Source: Balamuthia mandrillaris (taxonomy: Eukaryota; Discosea; Longamoebia; Balamuthiidae). Taken from it: a stretch of DNA of 64,000 bases. The stretch lies in contig JAVKOQ010000202.1 in assembly GCA_031835245.1 (NCBI GenBank), forward strand, positions 30,689 through 94,688. The letters run 5' to 3'. How positions within the stretch are numbered: position 1 is the first letter of the stretch; each line of letters opens with the position of its first letter. The position numbers were made by a program, and so were the translations under genes. Under the pieces are notes generated by a model that did no database searches, had not been told where the DNA came from, and saw nothing but the letters and a program-made list of their open reading frames with translations. Shown in pieces: positions 55,765 to 64,000 of the stretch.

Positions 55765-56259
55765 CTAGCTTTCTTTCAGCGTTAACTTCTGTCTCGTAAC
55801 GCGCCTGCTTTTCTTTTCTACTCCACCGTTGTCCTTCTGTTGCGTCTTCTTTGTTTGGCGGGCTTTCCTCTTCACGACAGGCTTTCGAATGACGGGTTTC
55901 AGGTATCTGAATCCAGCTCCCAGGGCGGAAAACTCGAACGCTGGATGAGTCGAAACGGCTGATCTCTGCACAACGTAGTGTGTGGAATTTTGGTCTTCTT
56001 CCTGCTCCTCCACAGAACAAGAACGAAGAAGAAGCTCGTCCAGGAGGGAGTCCATTTCCGGGTCGGAAAAAGGAGATATGTCCGCAGCTGGCAGGGAAGA
56101 TTGAGATACAAACCAAGAATCCATGTCCGGAGTCCGTGGTAGTGGTTCTTCCATTTGTTGTGGGGATTGTTTTGTGCAGCGCTGAGGGAATCGTAGAAAG
56201 TGTAGACGGACAACAGAAGGGGCTTCAGTGGGGTGTTGAAGGACTGGAAAAAAAGACAT
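55765..56259 (-). CDS. island small protein, LGSGF-Y family, member 6
   Basis: Single exon, 164 residues. The order is as in the members at 40580 and 57984: N-terminal Phe/Pro-rich part, PFSDPEMDSLLDELLLRS, AFEFSALGAGFRYLKP (motif about residues 113-122) and a basic tail (RKPVVKRKARQTKK, KKSRRVTRQK). The HPAFEFSALG context is nearly identical to HPAFDISALG at 57984, so these two are close paralogues. A CT run (55673-55712) lies beyond the stop. A cttt-cag site at about 56312 could mark an upstream intron. No known domain. Confidence 0.72.
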   Translation of the reverse strand: MSFFPVLQHPTEAPSVVRLHFLRFPQRCTKQSPQQMEEPLPRTPDMDSWFVSQSSLPAADISPFSDPEMDSLLDELLLRSCSVEEQEEDQNSTHYVVQRSAVSTHPAFEFSALGAGFRYLKPVIRKPVVKRKARQTKKTQQKDNGGVEKKSRRVTRQKLTLKES

Positions 56260-57158
56260 GTCGCGGACCTGCTTTTTTCGTCTCCTTTGGGGAAACTTGC
56301 TTTGATCCTTTCGGATTCCTGAAAGGGCAAAAGCAAAGGCTCAAGTTTTTTTTTAAAATAAACGAAGATCAACACGCTTGTTTTCCTAATTGTTCCCGAT
56401 AATCCAACCATCGGAACAAGCCAGTGGCATGTAAGCTTAATTTTAAGCAGTATAATACCTTTTCAACAGTTTGGATTGTCATGGAGAATGTGGTGATGGG
56501 ATCTAAAGGAGAAAAGGCTGTTTTTAAAACCCAGAAGAGAACTCCAATGAGACAATTGCAGCGTACTGATCACGCTGTGTTTACGAGCTGGTTGGCGAAA
56601 TGAATTCCGACCTTAAAACCGTTGTGGGGCAGACGCTCCACCCAAACGAAAAGAAAGTGGGTTGCTCTTACGAAACAACAGATACTGAGAGAATATATGG
56701 GTAAGTGGTTTTATTGCTTCACAAGGCAACTTCAGTAGCCCTTTATTCTTTTGTTTGACTTTTCCTTTTTCATTTGTCATGGCTTCTTCGTCGCTGGGAA
56801 GCCTTCTCCTTGTAGCACGAGATGACCTAACTCGGGACGTGCCAATGACTGGTATGTGGACGAATCAAAGAGGAGCTTGCTTCCAGTTCTGGGTGCGAAT
56901 GGAACCCCCCCAGGGAGTCGCCTAAATCTCTTGATTGTCGGCGAAGGTGGGAAGGTTGGCTTGGAAAAGCCATTTTTTGTCTTGGTGTCAAGGAAGTTTG
57001 CTTTGCTTCTCGTGCATAAGAGGACAACAACACAAAAACTCAAGATAACAGCATTACGTAAATGAGGTCCGATAGGGAGATAGCAATTCAAAATTGGAAA
57101 TCATATAATAATGAGATGCGACATATTTGGAAAATAATTACTTATTTCGTCCAGCCAG
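56260..57158. other. intergenic, unresolved frames
   Basis: A 49-codon frame from ATG 56779 and others at 56856-57065 (+) and 57091-56777 (-) overlap each other; none shows family motifs or splice support. No gene is called. Confidence 0.4.
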
Positions 57159-57518
57159 ATGGATAAGCAACGTGGCCTAGTTCACCAAGGCCAACTGCGC
57201 CGTCAAGCTTGGATTTTTTTGGCCTCGACTGTAGGAAGAAACCCCGAATTTGTTTTTCATGCCACATTCCGTTTGAGTCCGATGGGCATGGATTACGTGC
57301 ACCCCGAGTTCAACTCAATACCGCTCGGTTTGAAAAACAATGCGTCGCTCGCGCCTTCCGTTACCTGTAAACTTCCGCTCATGAACACGTTGACCAGTTT
57401 GGTGGGTCCTTCTGCGACACAAACCAGAACTGGGTCGCTTTCGTTACGCAACCCCTGGGTTCGTTTAACACCGTTCACTCGGAGAAACTTCTTTGCAGGT
57501 AATCTTTCTGAATGTTGA
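57159..57518 (+). CDS. possible small protein, unassigned
   Basis: A 119-codon frame starting MDKQRGLVHQGQLRRQ with a Thr/Arg-rich C-terminal half. No shared motif or known domain. It may be an island gene of a further type or chance; a donor-like gtaatc at 57500 could extend it. Confidence 0.3.
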   Translation: MDKQRGLVHQGQLRRQAWIFLASTVGRNPEFVFHATFRLSPMGMDYVHPEFNSIPLGLKNNASLAPSVTCKLPLMNTLTSLVGPSATQTRTGSLSLRNPWVRLTPFTRRNFFAGNLSEC

Positions 57519-57983
57519 GCAGTGTTTTCAAGAACACAACCTTCCTCATGGAAGAGGAAGAGCTACTCCGCACAGTGAAATCACTTGTTCTAAGACCACA
57601 CTCTTGAAAGAAGTTACTGCCAAGATAAGCTATTTGGGTCCTTTTTTTGGGTGTTACTCCTACCACCATATCAAGTATGTAATAAACCAAACTGTCCTAT
57701 TTGGTTGAAGTTCGTTGATGTTTTCCATGAACTACCGTACCTAGACCGGTACCCATTTGTCTACACTCGCACAGCACCTCCTTTCGCGTAGCGTTGCTTC
57801 AACTGTTGAGTTTCTCGTTGTAAAACCGTAGGATGAAAGGCACCATTCTTCCATTGCTGTGGGAAACATTTCTGTGTTTTCACAGTCTAAACTAGTTTAT
57901 TCGTTGTTACCCACAGCGAAAAAAAAACCACTAAACAAAATGTTGGTTGTGTCTGTTTCTGTTGTGTTTCTGTTTCCCTTCCA
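57519..57983. other. intergenic, no gene seen
   Basis: No supported feature; the frame at 57493-57708 is short and unmatched. Confidence 0.45.
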
Positions 57984-58565
57984 TTACACGGAATCTTCTA
58001 TGACGTGGCTTCTTTTGTTTGGCCTCTGCTCCGTTTTCTTGCTGCTGCTCTTCTTCTGTTTCCGTTTCGATTGGCGTTGCTTCCTCTTGACTGAGGGCCT
58101 TCGTTTGACAGGTTTGAGGTACCTGAACCCCGAACCCAATGCTGAAATGTCGAAAGCAGGATGGTTGGAGATGACAGGTCGTTGAGAAACAGCGGATATG
58201 GGGTCGATCTCCGTCGGTGGTGGGTCTCCCCCTTCAGAGGTGACACGAAGCAGGTCGTCCAAAACTGCTTCCAGGTCATCGGCAACTCGTTCTTCAACAT
58301 CTTTGTCTTCTTCGTAGAGTAGATTTTCATCTCTCCCTGAAGTGCAGACCAGCTCGTCCAGCATCGCTTCCAGTTCAGCATCGAAAAACGGCACTGCCTG
58401 AGAGGGACAAGTGAACCACGCCGCCAACTCTTGTTGTAGCAGTGGCTCTTCCCATTGTTTTAGCTGGATTGGGTCGCAATGCTGAGGGATATCGGTGTAG
58501 CAGAAGGGGAAGGCTTCTGGTTCTCCCATCGGAACAAGAAAGTGCTGGCTAGCGAAGAAAGCCAT
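57984..58565 (-). CDS. island small protein, LGSGF-Y family, member 7
   Basis: Single exon, 193 residues from ATG 58565; a second in-frame ATG lies 11 codons upstream (58598). Blocks in order: VPFFDAELEAMLDELVCTS, an acidic insert with a partial second copy of the helix (DDLEAVLDDLLRVTS), HPAFDISALGSGFRYLKP (motif about residues 143-152) and a long basic tail (KRRPSVKRKQRQSKRKQKK). It is the longest and most complete member, and pairs with the one at 55765. No known domain; the internal helix duplication is unique to this copy. Confidence 0.75.
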   Translation of the reverse strand: MAFFASQHFLVPMGEPEAFPFCYTDIPQHCDPIQLKQWEEPLLQQELAAWFTCPSQAVPFFDAELEAMLDELVCTSGRDENLLYEEDKDVEERVADDLEAVLDDLLRVTSEGGDPPPTEIDPISAVSQRPVISNHPAFDISALGSGFRYLKPVKRRPSVKRKQRQSKRKQKKSSSKKTEQRPNKRSHVIEDSV

Positions 58566-58598
58566 GATAGCTGGGTGAGTGAACTGAGTTACTTGCAA

Positions 58599-59099
58599 CT
58601 GGGGTGGGAGTTCTCCGATGAACTGGTTGAAAAAAAAATACGAAACAAAAAAAAATAGAAAAGATAAGAGTTACATGTTTCCTGTTTCCCGATGCTCGCA
58701 AATCATTGTTTCCGGACAGGTCAGCTGCTTTTGTCGCGTGCGAAGGAGATTTTAGATATTTTAGTCTTTCTGCCACCGCTTGGCTCTCTCCCATCGGAGC
58801 AAAAACAGAAACAAATCAGCGTAAAGGAGCACCGATTCAAATGGCAATGGTCCATTTTTGAACCATTGCCAAGATCAGGGTAGGTCGCGGAACGTGCTCG
58901 CACGTAACCCCGCCATCAACCACGCGCGCCTCCTCAAACAGCAACAAATGAATTCCTACCAAATTTGAGTAATTACCCCAGATTATCTCCGATCGGAGAA
59001 TTCCCGACGGAAACTTCAAATTTTCTTCCAATCGGATAAAACCATATAAACTTATTAATTATTCAGTCCCACTCCTGTTTTTATTTTTTATCTCGTGTT
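58599..59099. other. intergenic, no gene seen
   Basis: Holds the palindrome-like ctccgatcggag at 58988, and A/T-rich sequence. No gene supported. Confidence 0.5.
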
Positions 59100-59645
59100 T
59101 TACAGAAATCCAACCGCCATTTCTTGCTGTTGGTGATGTCTTGCAGGTGATGCGTTACTTCGACAATGCTTTTGTCTTCTTGCTGGTCGCTCACCTGCTC
59201 GGTTGCGCTTCGTCTTGACCCTATGGTTGGGTGTCCCTATCGTCTTCCGTCTCTTGGCGCTACGAAAATGCGTCAACTCCGAGTCAAGTGGCGTCGTGCC
59301 GGTAAGGGAGGTGTTGTATCCATGGAGAGCGCAATCCCAAGGGAAACCACCCCATGCATCAGGAGCCAAAGTTGTCGCACCCGTGTTTCCACTTCTCCAC
59401 TGATGTGGAACTGTGAGCGCTTCTGTGCAGGCCTTCACCTGCGCAAGTCTGTCTCTCAGCTCTCCCAACTTTTCTTCCGGATTTGCCGAGTACGGAGGCA
59501 GGAGCACGGGCTCGTCGTTGTAGATATGGAGGGGCGACGCTGAAGGTGAATTCAGAAAACTCCACGACACGGACCCGGGGAAGGCGTCGTCTGCTCCGTG
59601 GTAGTTCCTCCCTCCAAAGTCGTTGTTGCATGATGACCGTGCCAT
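59100..59645 (-). CDS. island small protein, unassigned type
   Basis: 181 residues from ATG 59645. The frame is open upstream to 59885, but that part contains a good acceptor (tgctgtag at about 59772) and T-rich leader, so an upstream intron is possible. The N-terminal half is Asn/Ser/Pro-rich, a helix (EEKLGELRDRLAQVKACTEAL) lies in the middle and the C-terminus is basic (SAKRRKTIG, RVKTKRNRAGERPARRQK) as in the other island proteins. No shared motif block was found. It is the last protein gene before the inverted tRNA-Ile. Confidence 0.55.
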   Translation of the reverse strand: MARSSCNNDFGGRNYHGADDAFPGSVSWSFLNSPSASPLHIYNDEPVLLPPYSANPEEKLGELRDRLAQVKACTEALTVPHQWRSGNTGATTLAPDAWGGFPWDCALHGYNTSLTGTTPLDSELTHFRSAKRRKTIGTPNHRVKTKRNRAGERPARRQKHCRSNASPARHHQQQEMAVGFL

Positions 59646-60037
59646 GGGTTCAGTGTTAGAATGAGTGTCGAATGTGCAAAATACGTCAAGACAGAGCTCA
59701 GTTAAGAGCAACCGTTCGTGCCCATCAGCGCTGATGAAGAGGTTTGGGTGAAAATCCGAGTGGGGGACATCTACAGCATTGCATGAAAACAAAAGAAAAG
59801 AAGAAAAGAACGCGCAGAAAGATTGTTTGGAGGGGAAAGTGTGCGTCTCGGTTTGGTTAATTTCTGTTTGTAAAAAAAAAACCAAAACGAAAATAAATAA
59901 ACTTAAAAATAGATTGCAAATTACAAAAAGAACGTAAAAAGAACTTACAAAAAAAAAGTTGTGTCTCTCAGAAACAGTTTTTTAACGGTGGTGGAAAAAA
60001 CAACAACGTTTCGGTAAACGGCAAAACGCAAAAGAAA

Positions 60038-60110
60038 TGGCCAGTATGGGGATCGAACCCATGACCTTGGCGTTATTAGCACCACGCTCTACCGACTAAG
60101 CTAACCGGCC
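60038..60110 (-). tRNA. tRNA-Ile (anticodon AAU), identical inverted copy
   Basis: Reverse complement of the 73-bp tRNA-Ile at 32142-32214 without a mismatch. Flanks differ on both sides, so the identity is limited to the tRNA itself apart from a short pyrimidine-rich 3' flank. Cloverleaf and internal promoters are intact. Confidence 0.97.
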
Positions 60111-60494
60111 TCGCTTGTTCTTTGCGCAGCAAATTTTAGGTTACAAAGAGGATAATCGCAAATCCTTTGTGGTTTGTTTTGCTATTGGCCGGCCGCCTCT
60201 TCATTTGCGCATTACAGGAATTTGCTGCTTCGAAGAACATTCCTTTTTTATTTCAGTTTAATAGGTGGTAGCTGCGCTTCCCCTGCGTGCGTGCTTTGTC
60301 CAGTCTGCTATGTCCCCGTTACCCTCTCCTCCGTGTTGGACATTTATGCCCATGCCTTCGGTATTGCTCGTTTCTTTTTTCGCCCGTTCTATTTCATGCT
60401 TTCGCATCTTCGGAGACACTGCTTCCCTCCCCAGAACGCCAAGGTTAGTTGCGGAGCAAAGAGAGCAAAACTCTCGAAAGCCGTCACACAATAA
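60111..60494. other. leader of the gelsolin-repeat gene
   Basis: An open frame of about 106 codons (60174-60494) precedes the gene start in another frame but is Phe/Cys-rich and ends directly before the ATG; I read it as untranslated. A ttta/aata-rich core near 60235 may be promoter. Confidence 0.4.
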
Positions 60495-62156
60495 ATGTCC
60501 GCAGAGGAAGGAGTGTACAAGGCGCACCTTCACCTTCGCGATAAGAAGGCCAAGAAATGGAACCGCAAGTACGTGGTACTGCACCAAAAGAGCAAGAAGC
60601 TCGAAGTCTTTGCTCAAAAAAGAGTTTGTAGTTTTTTTTTTCCCGTTCTCCCTTCTATCTTTGTCTCGTCTACTGACAATATGGCCACAAAACCAAAAGC
60701 ATCAATCCAAAGCTGAAAAGACGGTCGATGTTGCTGGAGCCAAAGCGGAGGTCACTCACCTCAAAGGCGGCGCGAAGCACATCCTCAAGCTCACCCCGAA
60801 GAAAGGAGAGGCCGCCCACTGGAAGGCCAAGACCAAGCCCAAAAAGAAGCGGTGGATCCGATACCTCAACGACGCCTCCAAAGGAAAGGTCACTCCTGCC
60901 GCTGCTCCCGCAAAGAAGAAGAAAGAAGACAGCGACTCATCGTCTTCCGAGTCTGAGTCTTCTTCCAGCGAAGAGGAGCCGGTGAAGGAAGTTCCCAAGG
61001 AAGAGCCAAAGAAGGAGGACCCTCCCAAGGAAGAGCCCAAAGAGGAGGAAGAAACCTCCGAGTCGGAGTCCGAGTCCGAGTCTAGCTCTAGCGAGGAAGA
61101 GGAGAAAGGAAAGGAGAAGGAGGAGGAGCCCAAGGAGGAGCCCAAGGAAGAACCCAAGGAAGAACCAAAGGCCAAGGCCGCTGTCCCTGAAAACACCTTC
61201 CCTCGCCTCATTCACCTTCGTGGAAAGGGTCAAAACATTACCTACACTGCGGTATACTATTGCTCCTTCTTGTTTCTTCTTTGCTTCCTTCGCATGGACT
61301 AGTCGCTGATATCGTTTTTTTTTAAAGGAAACATTGGGAACAGCAACTATTAACCAGTCCGATGTCTTCATCCTCGACAAAGACCGTGAGGTGTACACCT
61401 GGAACGGACCCAAGGCCAACATCTTCCTCAAGAACGCTGGTAGCGCCCTCGCTCGTGCCTTTGACGATGAGCGCAGCGGCCAAGTTGAGATCCATGTGAT
61501 TTCCTGTACGTTCTCTCTTCTTGTACTTGTTCTCGTCGTTGCTCTTGCTCTTCTTGCTCTTTTTCTTTCACTTTAAATCCTTCGGTTGCTTATCGTTATA
61601 ATGCGTTGATGCAGCGGATACAAGTGAGGACGGCAAGATCTTCTGGGAAGCTTTGGGAGGAAAGCCTGCCTCCATCCCTGAGAAAGATCCCACTGGTGTT
61701 GCTGGCGATGTCCCTGTTCTTTACCAGTACTCATCCTTCCTTCTCCTTCTTCACTTTTCCCTTCTGTCACAATGGTGGTGTTCCATTAATCTGCTCCAAC
61801 AATTAAAAGTCTGAGCGATGCTTCGGGCAAGATGGAGTTCAACGAGGTCGGCAGGGGACCTGCCTGCAAGAAGTCCCTTTTGACCAGCGATGACGTCTTC
61901 ATCTTTGACGTCGGCTTCCAAATCTACGTTTGGATCGGCAAGAAATCCAGCCGCGACGAGAAGGACTCAGCCGTTGGTTATGCTTTGGTTCGTCTATCTT
62001 TGCTATCTCCTTCTGTTTCTTCCTCTCTTTGCTTACGGTTTTTTCGTCTACCAACAACAGGATTACAAGGTGAAGATGAACCGACCAGATCACCTGTTCG
62101 TGGAACGTATCATGGACGGAGGAGAGAACGAAATCTTCACCAGTTTCCTCAAGTAA
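60495..62156 (+). CDS. PH-domain protein with gelsolin/severin-type repeats
   Basis: Six exons (60495-60623, 60700-61251, 61328-61505, 61615-61726, 61810-61987, 62061-62156) give about 414 residues. The N-terminus looks like a small PH domain (YKAHLHLRDKKAKKWNRKYVVLH, ending RWIRYLNDA near residue 105), then a Ser/Glu/Lys/Pro linker with tandem KEEPKEEP and SESESES repeats, then two gelsolin-like repeats (FPRLIHLRGKGQNIT, SDVFILDKDREVYTWNGPKANIF; then LSDASGKMEFNEVG, DDVFIFDVGFQIYVWIGKKSS). Severin and villin family members cap and cut actin filaments with Ca2+; two repeats plus a PH domain suggest membrane-linked actin regulation, an inference. Family proteins usually have three or six repeats. 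The first intron ends at an AAAAG/CATC acceptor. Confidence 0.88.
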
Positions 62157-62440
62157 AAAAGAAACTAAAACAATAAAAATACAAAGAAGAAGAGGAGAGG
62201 CATTGGCTCAGTTTTTCCTCTTCCTTTCCATTTTGGTTGTAATTTTTTTGATCATAACGGCTAGTTTTTTTTTGGCGGGAAACTTACCGGGGCAAAATAA
62301 GGCAACGGGAAGGAACTTCCGCCGCAGGAAGATGTCCACTGGTTTTCCCCTAAATTGTTAGACATATGCTTCCCTTTATTCTTGTATTCCATCCGCTTAT
62401 AAAAGAAACAAAAATATAAACGAAGGAAGAGAGAGAGAAG
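62157..62440. other. intergenic, short
   Basis: AATAAA at 62174 ends the gelsolin-repeat transcript. Nothing else seen. Confidence 0.5.
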
Positions 62441-64000
62441 ATGGCTGAACGACGTTCGGGAGGTAGGAGCATTCGTCCTCGGCCCATCAACATCGAACAG
62501 GCGTTACCTGTGTTGATATGGCAGAAAGAAGAAGAAGAAGAAGAAGAAGACCGCAAGGATGACCGTTACAGACTCATATCAGCCAACGAAGATACCCTGT
62601 CGCTCGTTCAGACGTTGGGCTTAAAGAAAGAAGATCTGCTGAAGATGGTCAAAGAGGAGGAGGAAGCAGCGGCGTTGGTAGACAAGAGCAAAGCGGCAGC
62701 AGTAGAGAGGAAGGAGAAGAAGGAGAACGCCGCCAAGGAGGAGGCTATTCCCATCCCCGAGATTCGGATCGTAACGCCGGACAAAGAGCAAGAAGAAGAG
62801 GCGTGGAGCTTTCCATCTTCCTACATCTGCTATCATGGTGCTCTTTGTTGTTCCTTTTCTTCTTTATTCTCTCACTTCCTTTAGCTTTCTCTTGTCTTCT
62901 CTCGTTCTCATCATCTTCTTCGATTTGTTTCTTTCCATAACACTAACGACATCACTCTCTTGTTGACGTTTCAGCTCCGAAAGATTGTGTAGAATACGAC
63001 CTCGAAGAAGAGGACGAACGTTTCATCAGCAGCATCAACAAAGAGGAACGCTGGAAAGTTTGTTCTGGCCAACAAACGAACGTCACCTCTGAAATGCACG
63101 GGGCACCTTCCTCTTGCGCTTCTTCTCCTTCTTCTCCTCTTCCTGCTGCTTTTTCGACTAGCGCTTCTTCTTGTTCTTCTTGTCCTCCTCCTTCTTCTTC
63201 TTGTTCTTCTTCTTCGGCTTTTGGCAGCCTTTTTCCATTAGAGTTTCTGGATTACGACACATTTGAAGTGCTGATAGACTCTTTCGAGAAACGTTGTTTC
63301 GACCTATTCTACGGCGACAGAACAGAACAACTAAAACAGCTCACCGAGAAAGCAAAAGAGCAAAAGAGCGACAAAGATAACGTGAAGAAAGAAGGCGAAG
63401 AGGAAGATGACATCCTGTGCGACATTTGTGGAGGAGGTGACAGCGAAGCTGACAATCAGATAGTGTTTTGTGATGGTTGCGATGTGGCGGTTCATCAACA
63501 TTGTTACGGTATCCCTGTTCTTCTTTCTTCTGTCTCCTGGTTCTGTGCTTTATGTCGTCGTCATCCCTCCACTTCAACAAACATCAAAGCAAAGAACGAA
63601 GGAGATCGCAAAGTGGAGGACACAGTAAATTGCGAGTTGTGTCCGGTTGGAAGAGAGGCTGTCAAAGCATTTAAACCTACTACAGTAGAAGGTCGCTGGG
63701 TGCATGCTATCTGTGCAGCTTGGATGCCCGAAATGTACTTTGTGGATCCTTGCTTATTGGAGCCTGTTGCTGGCCTTGCTGACATTAATCGCGATCGCTA
63801 TGAATTAGTAATCTCCTCCTCTTCTTCGCTTTGTTCTTCTTTCTTCTTCTTTCTTCATCTTTCTTCTTCTTCTCCTCTTCTGTGTTTGATGCTAAAAAAA
63901 CAAAAACAAAAAATCTACTTAGACGTGTATGTATTGTTCGAAGAGAGAAGGAGCATGCATCCAATGCTCCATACGATCATGCTATAATGCCTACCACGTC
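62441..64000 (+). CDS. EPL1 + PHD + extended PHD chromatin protein (BRPF/JADE-like), 3' partial
   Basis: Three exons are in the window (62441-62837, 62975-63807, 63923 to beyond 64000), at least 436 residues. After a charged N-terminus, an EPL1-like segment follows (PKDCVEYDLEEEDERFI, then FLDYDTFEVLIDSFEKRCF), split by a Ser/Cys/Pro run. A C4HC3 PHD finger is complete (CDICGGGDSEADNQIVFCDGCDVAVHQHCYG, here shown by its ends CDIC and HQHCYG, then WFCALC), and an extended PHD (zinc knuckle plus second finger) begins CELCP, GRWVHAICAAWMPEMYF and continues CMYCSKREGACIQC. This order is that of BRPF and JADE scaffolds of MOZ/HBO1-type acetyltransferases, which read the H3 tail in nucleosomes. A bromodomain or PWWP would decide BRPF versus JADE, and would lie beyond the window. 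Confidence 0.9.

Overview
The window is nuclear DNA from a unicellular eukaryote with many introns, most likely an amoebozoan of the free-living Acanthamoeba/Balamuthia grade; the lineage is inferred, not proven. The evidence is short spliceosomal introns (mostly 60-200 nt, GT-AG, very CT-rich on the coding strand), a PTEN, an ABCG half-transporter, a TKL-like kinase domain, SPX-ankyrin, Nup98, RIF1 and PH-plus-gelsolin proteins, long Ser/Gln/Glu/Lys homopolymer tracts, and two tRNA-Ile(AAU) genes. Exon structures were assembled by hand from reading frame, splice phase and family alignment; where all phases closed I give exon coordinates.

Layout. 1-11 kb: end of a small membrane-protein gene (-), an ABCG transporter (-), two poorly characterised genes (+), a TrhO/UPF0176 rhodanese protein (+) and a PTEN phosphatase (+). 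11.4-21.1 kb: one giant gene (-) for a largely disordered protein of about 2,980 residues that ends in a degenerate kinase domain. 22.2-30.3 kb: Nup98-type FG nucleoporin (+), SPX-ankyrin protein (+), four-CBS AMPK-gamma-like protein (-).

30.9-42 kb and 55.2-59.9 kb: an unusual island of small, mostly intronless genes for short proteins with variable N-termini, short shared motifs and Lys/Arg-rich tails. Seven share a motif of the form L-G-[SA]-G-[FL]-x-Y, mostly followed by x-K-P; two share an E-E-E-R-Y-P-F block; two share P-P-H-x-F-D-D-D-P-I. Identical tRNA-Ile genes in opposite orientation lie at 32.1 and 60.0 kb, and a diverged 5' tRNA half lies at 31.7 kb. This family is the best candidate here for something undescribed.

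42.2-55 kb, between the two halves of the island: conserved genes, namely an unrecognised multi-exon gene, a type II haloacid dehalogenase, a PhnD-like periplasmic-binding-fold protein, a BRCT protein, a small heat-shock protein and a 16-exon RIF1 homologue that carries a textbook U12-type AT-AC intron. 60.5-64 kb: a PH + gelsolin-repeat protein and the start of an EPL1/PHD/extended-PHD (BRPF/JADE-like) chromatin protein that runs off the window.

No operon logic applies; each gene has its own promoter. Nuclear or chromatin functions are frequent (Nup98, RIF1, BRCT, BRPF-like, and the basic-tailed island proteins by inference), but no shared pathway can be shown from sequence alone.
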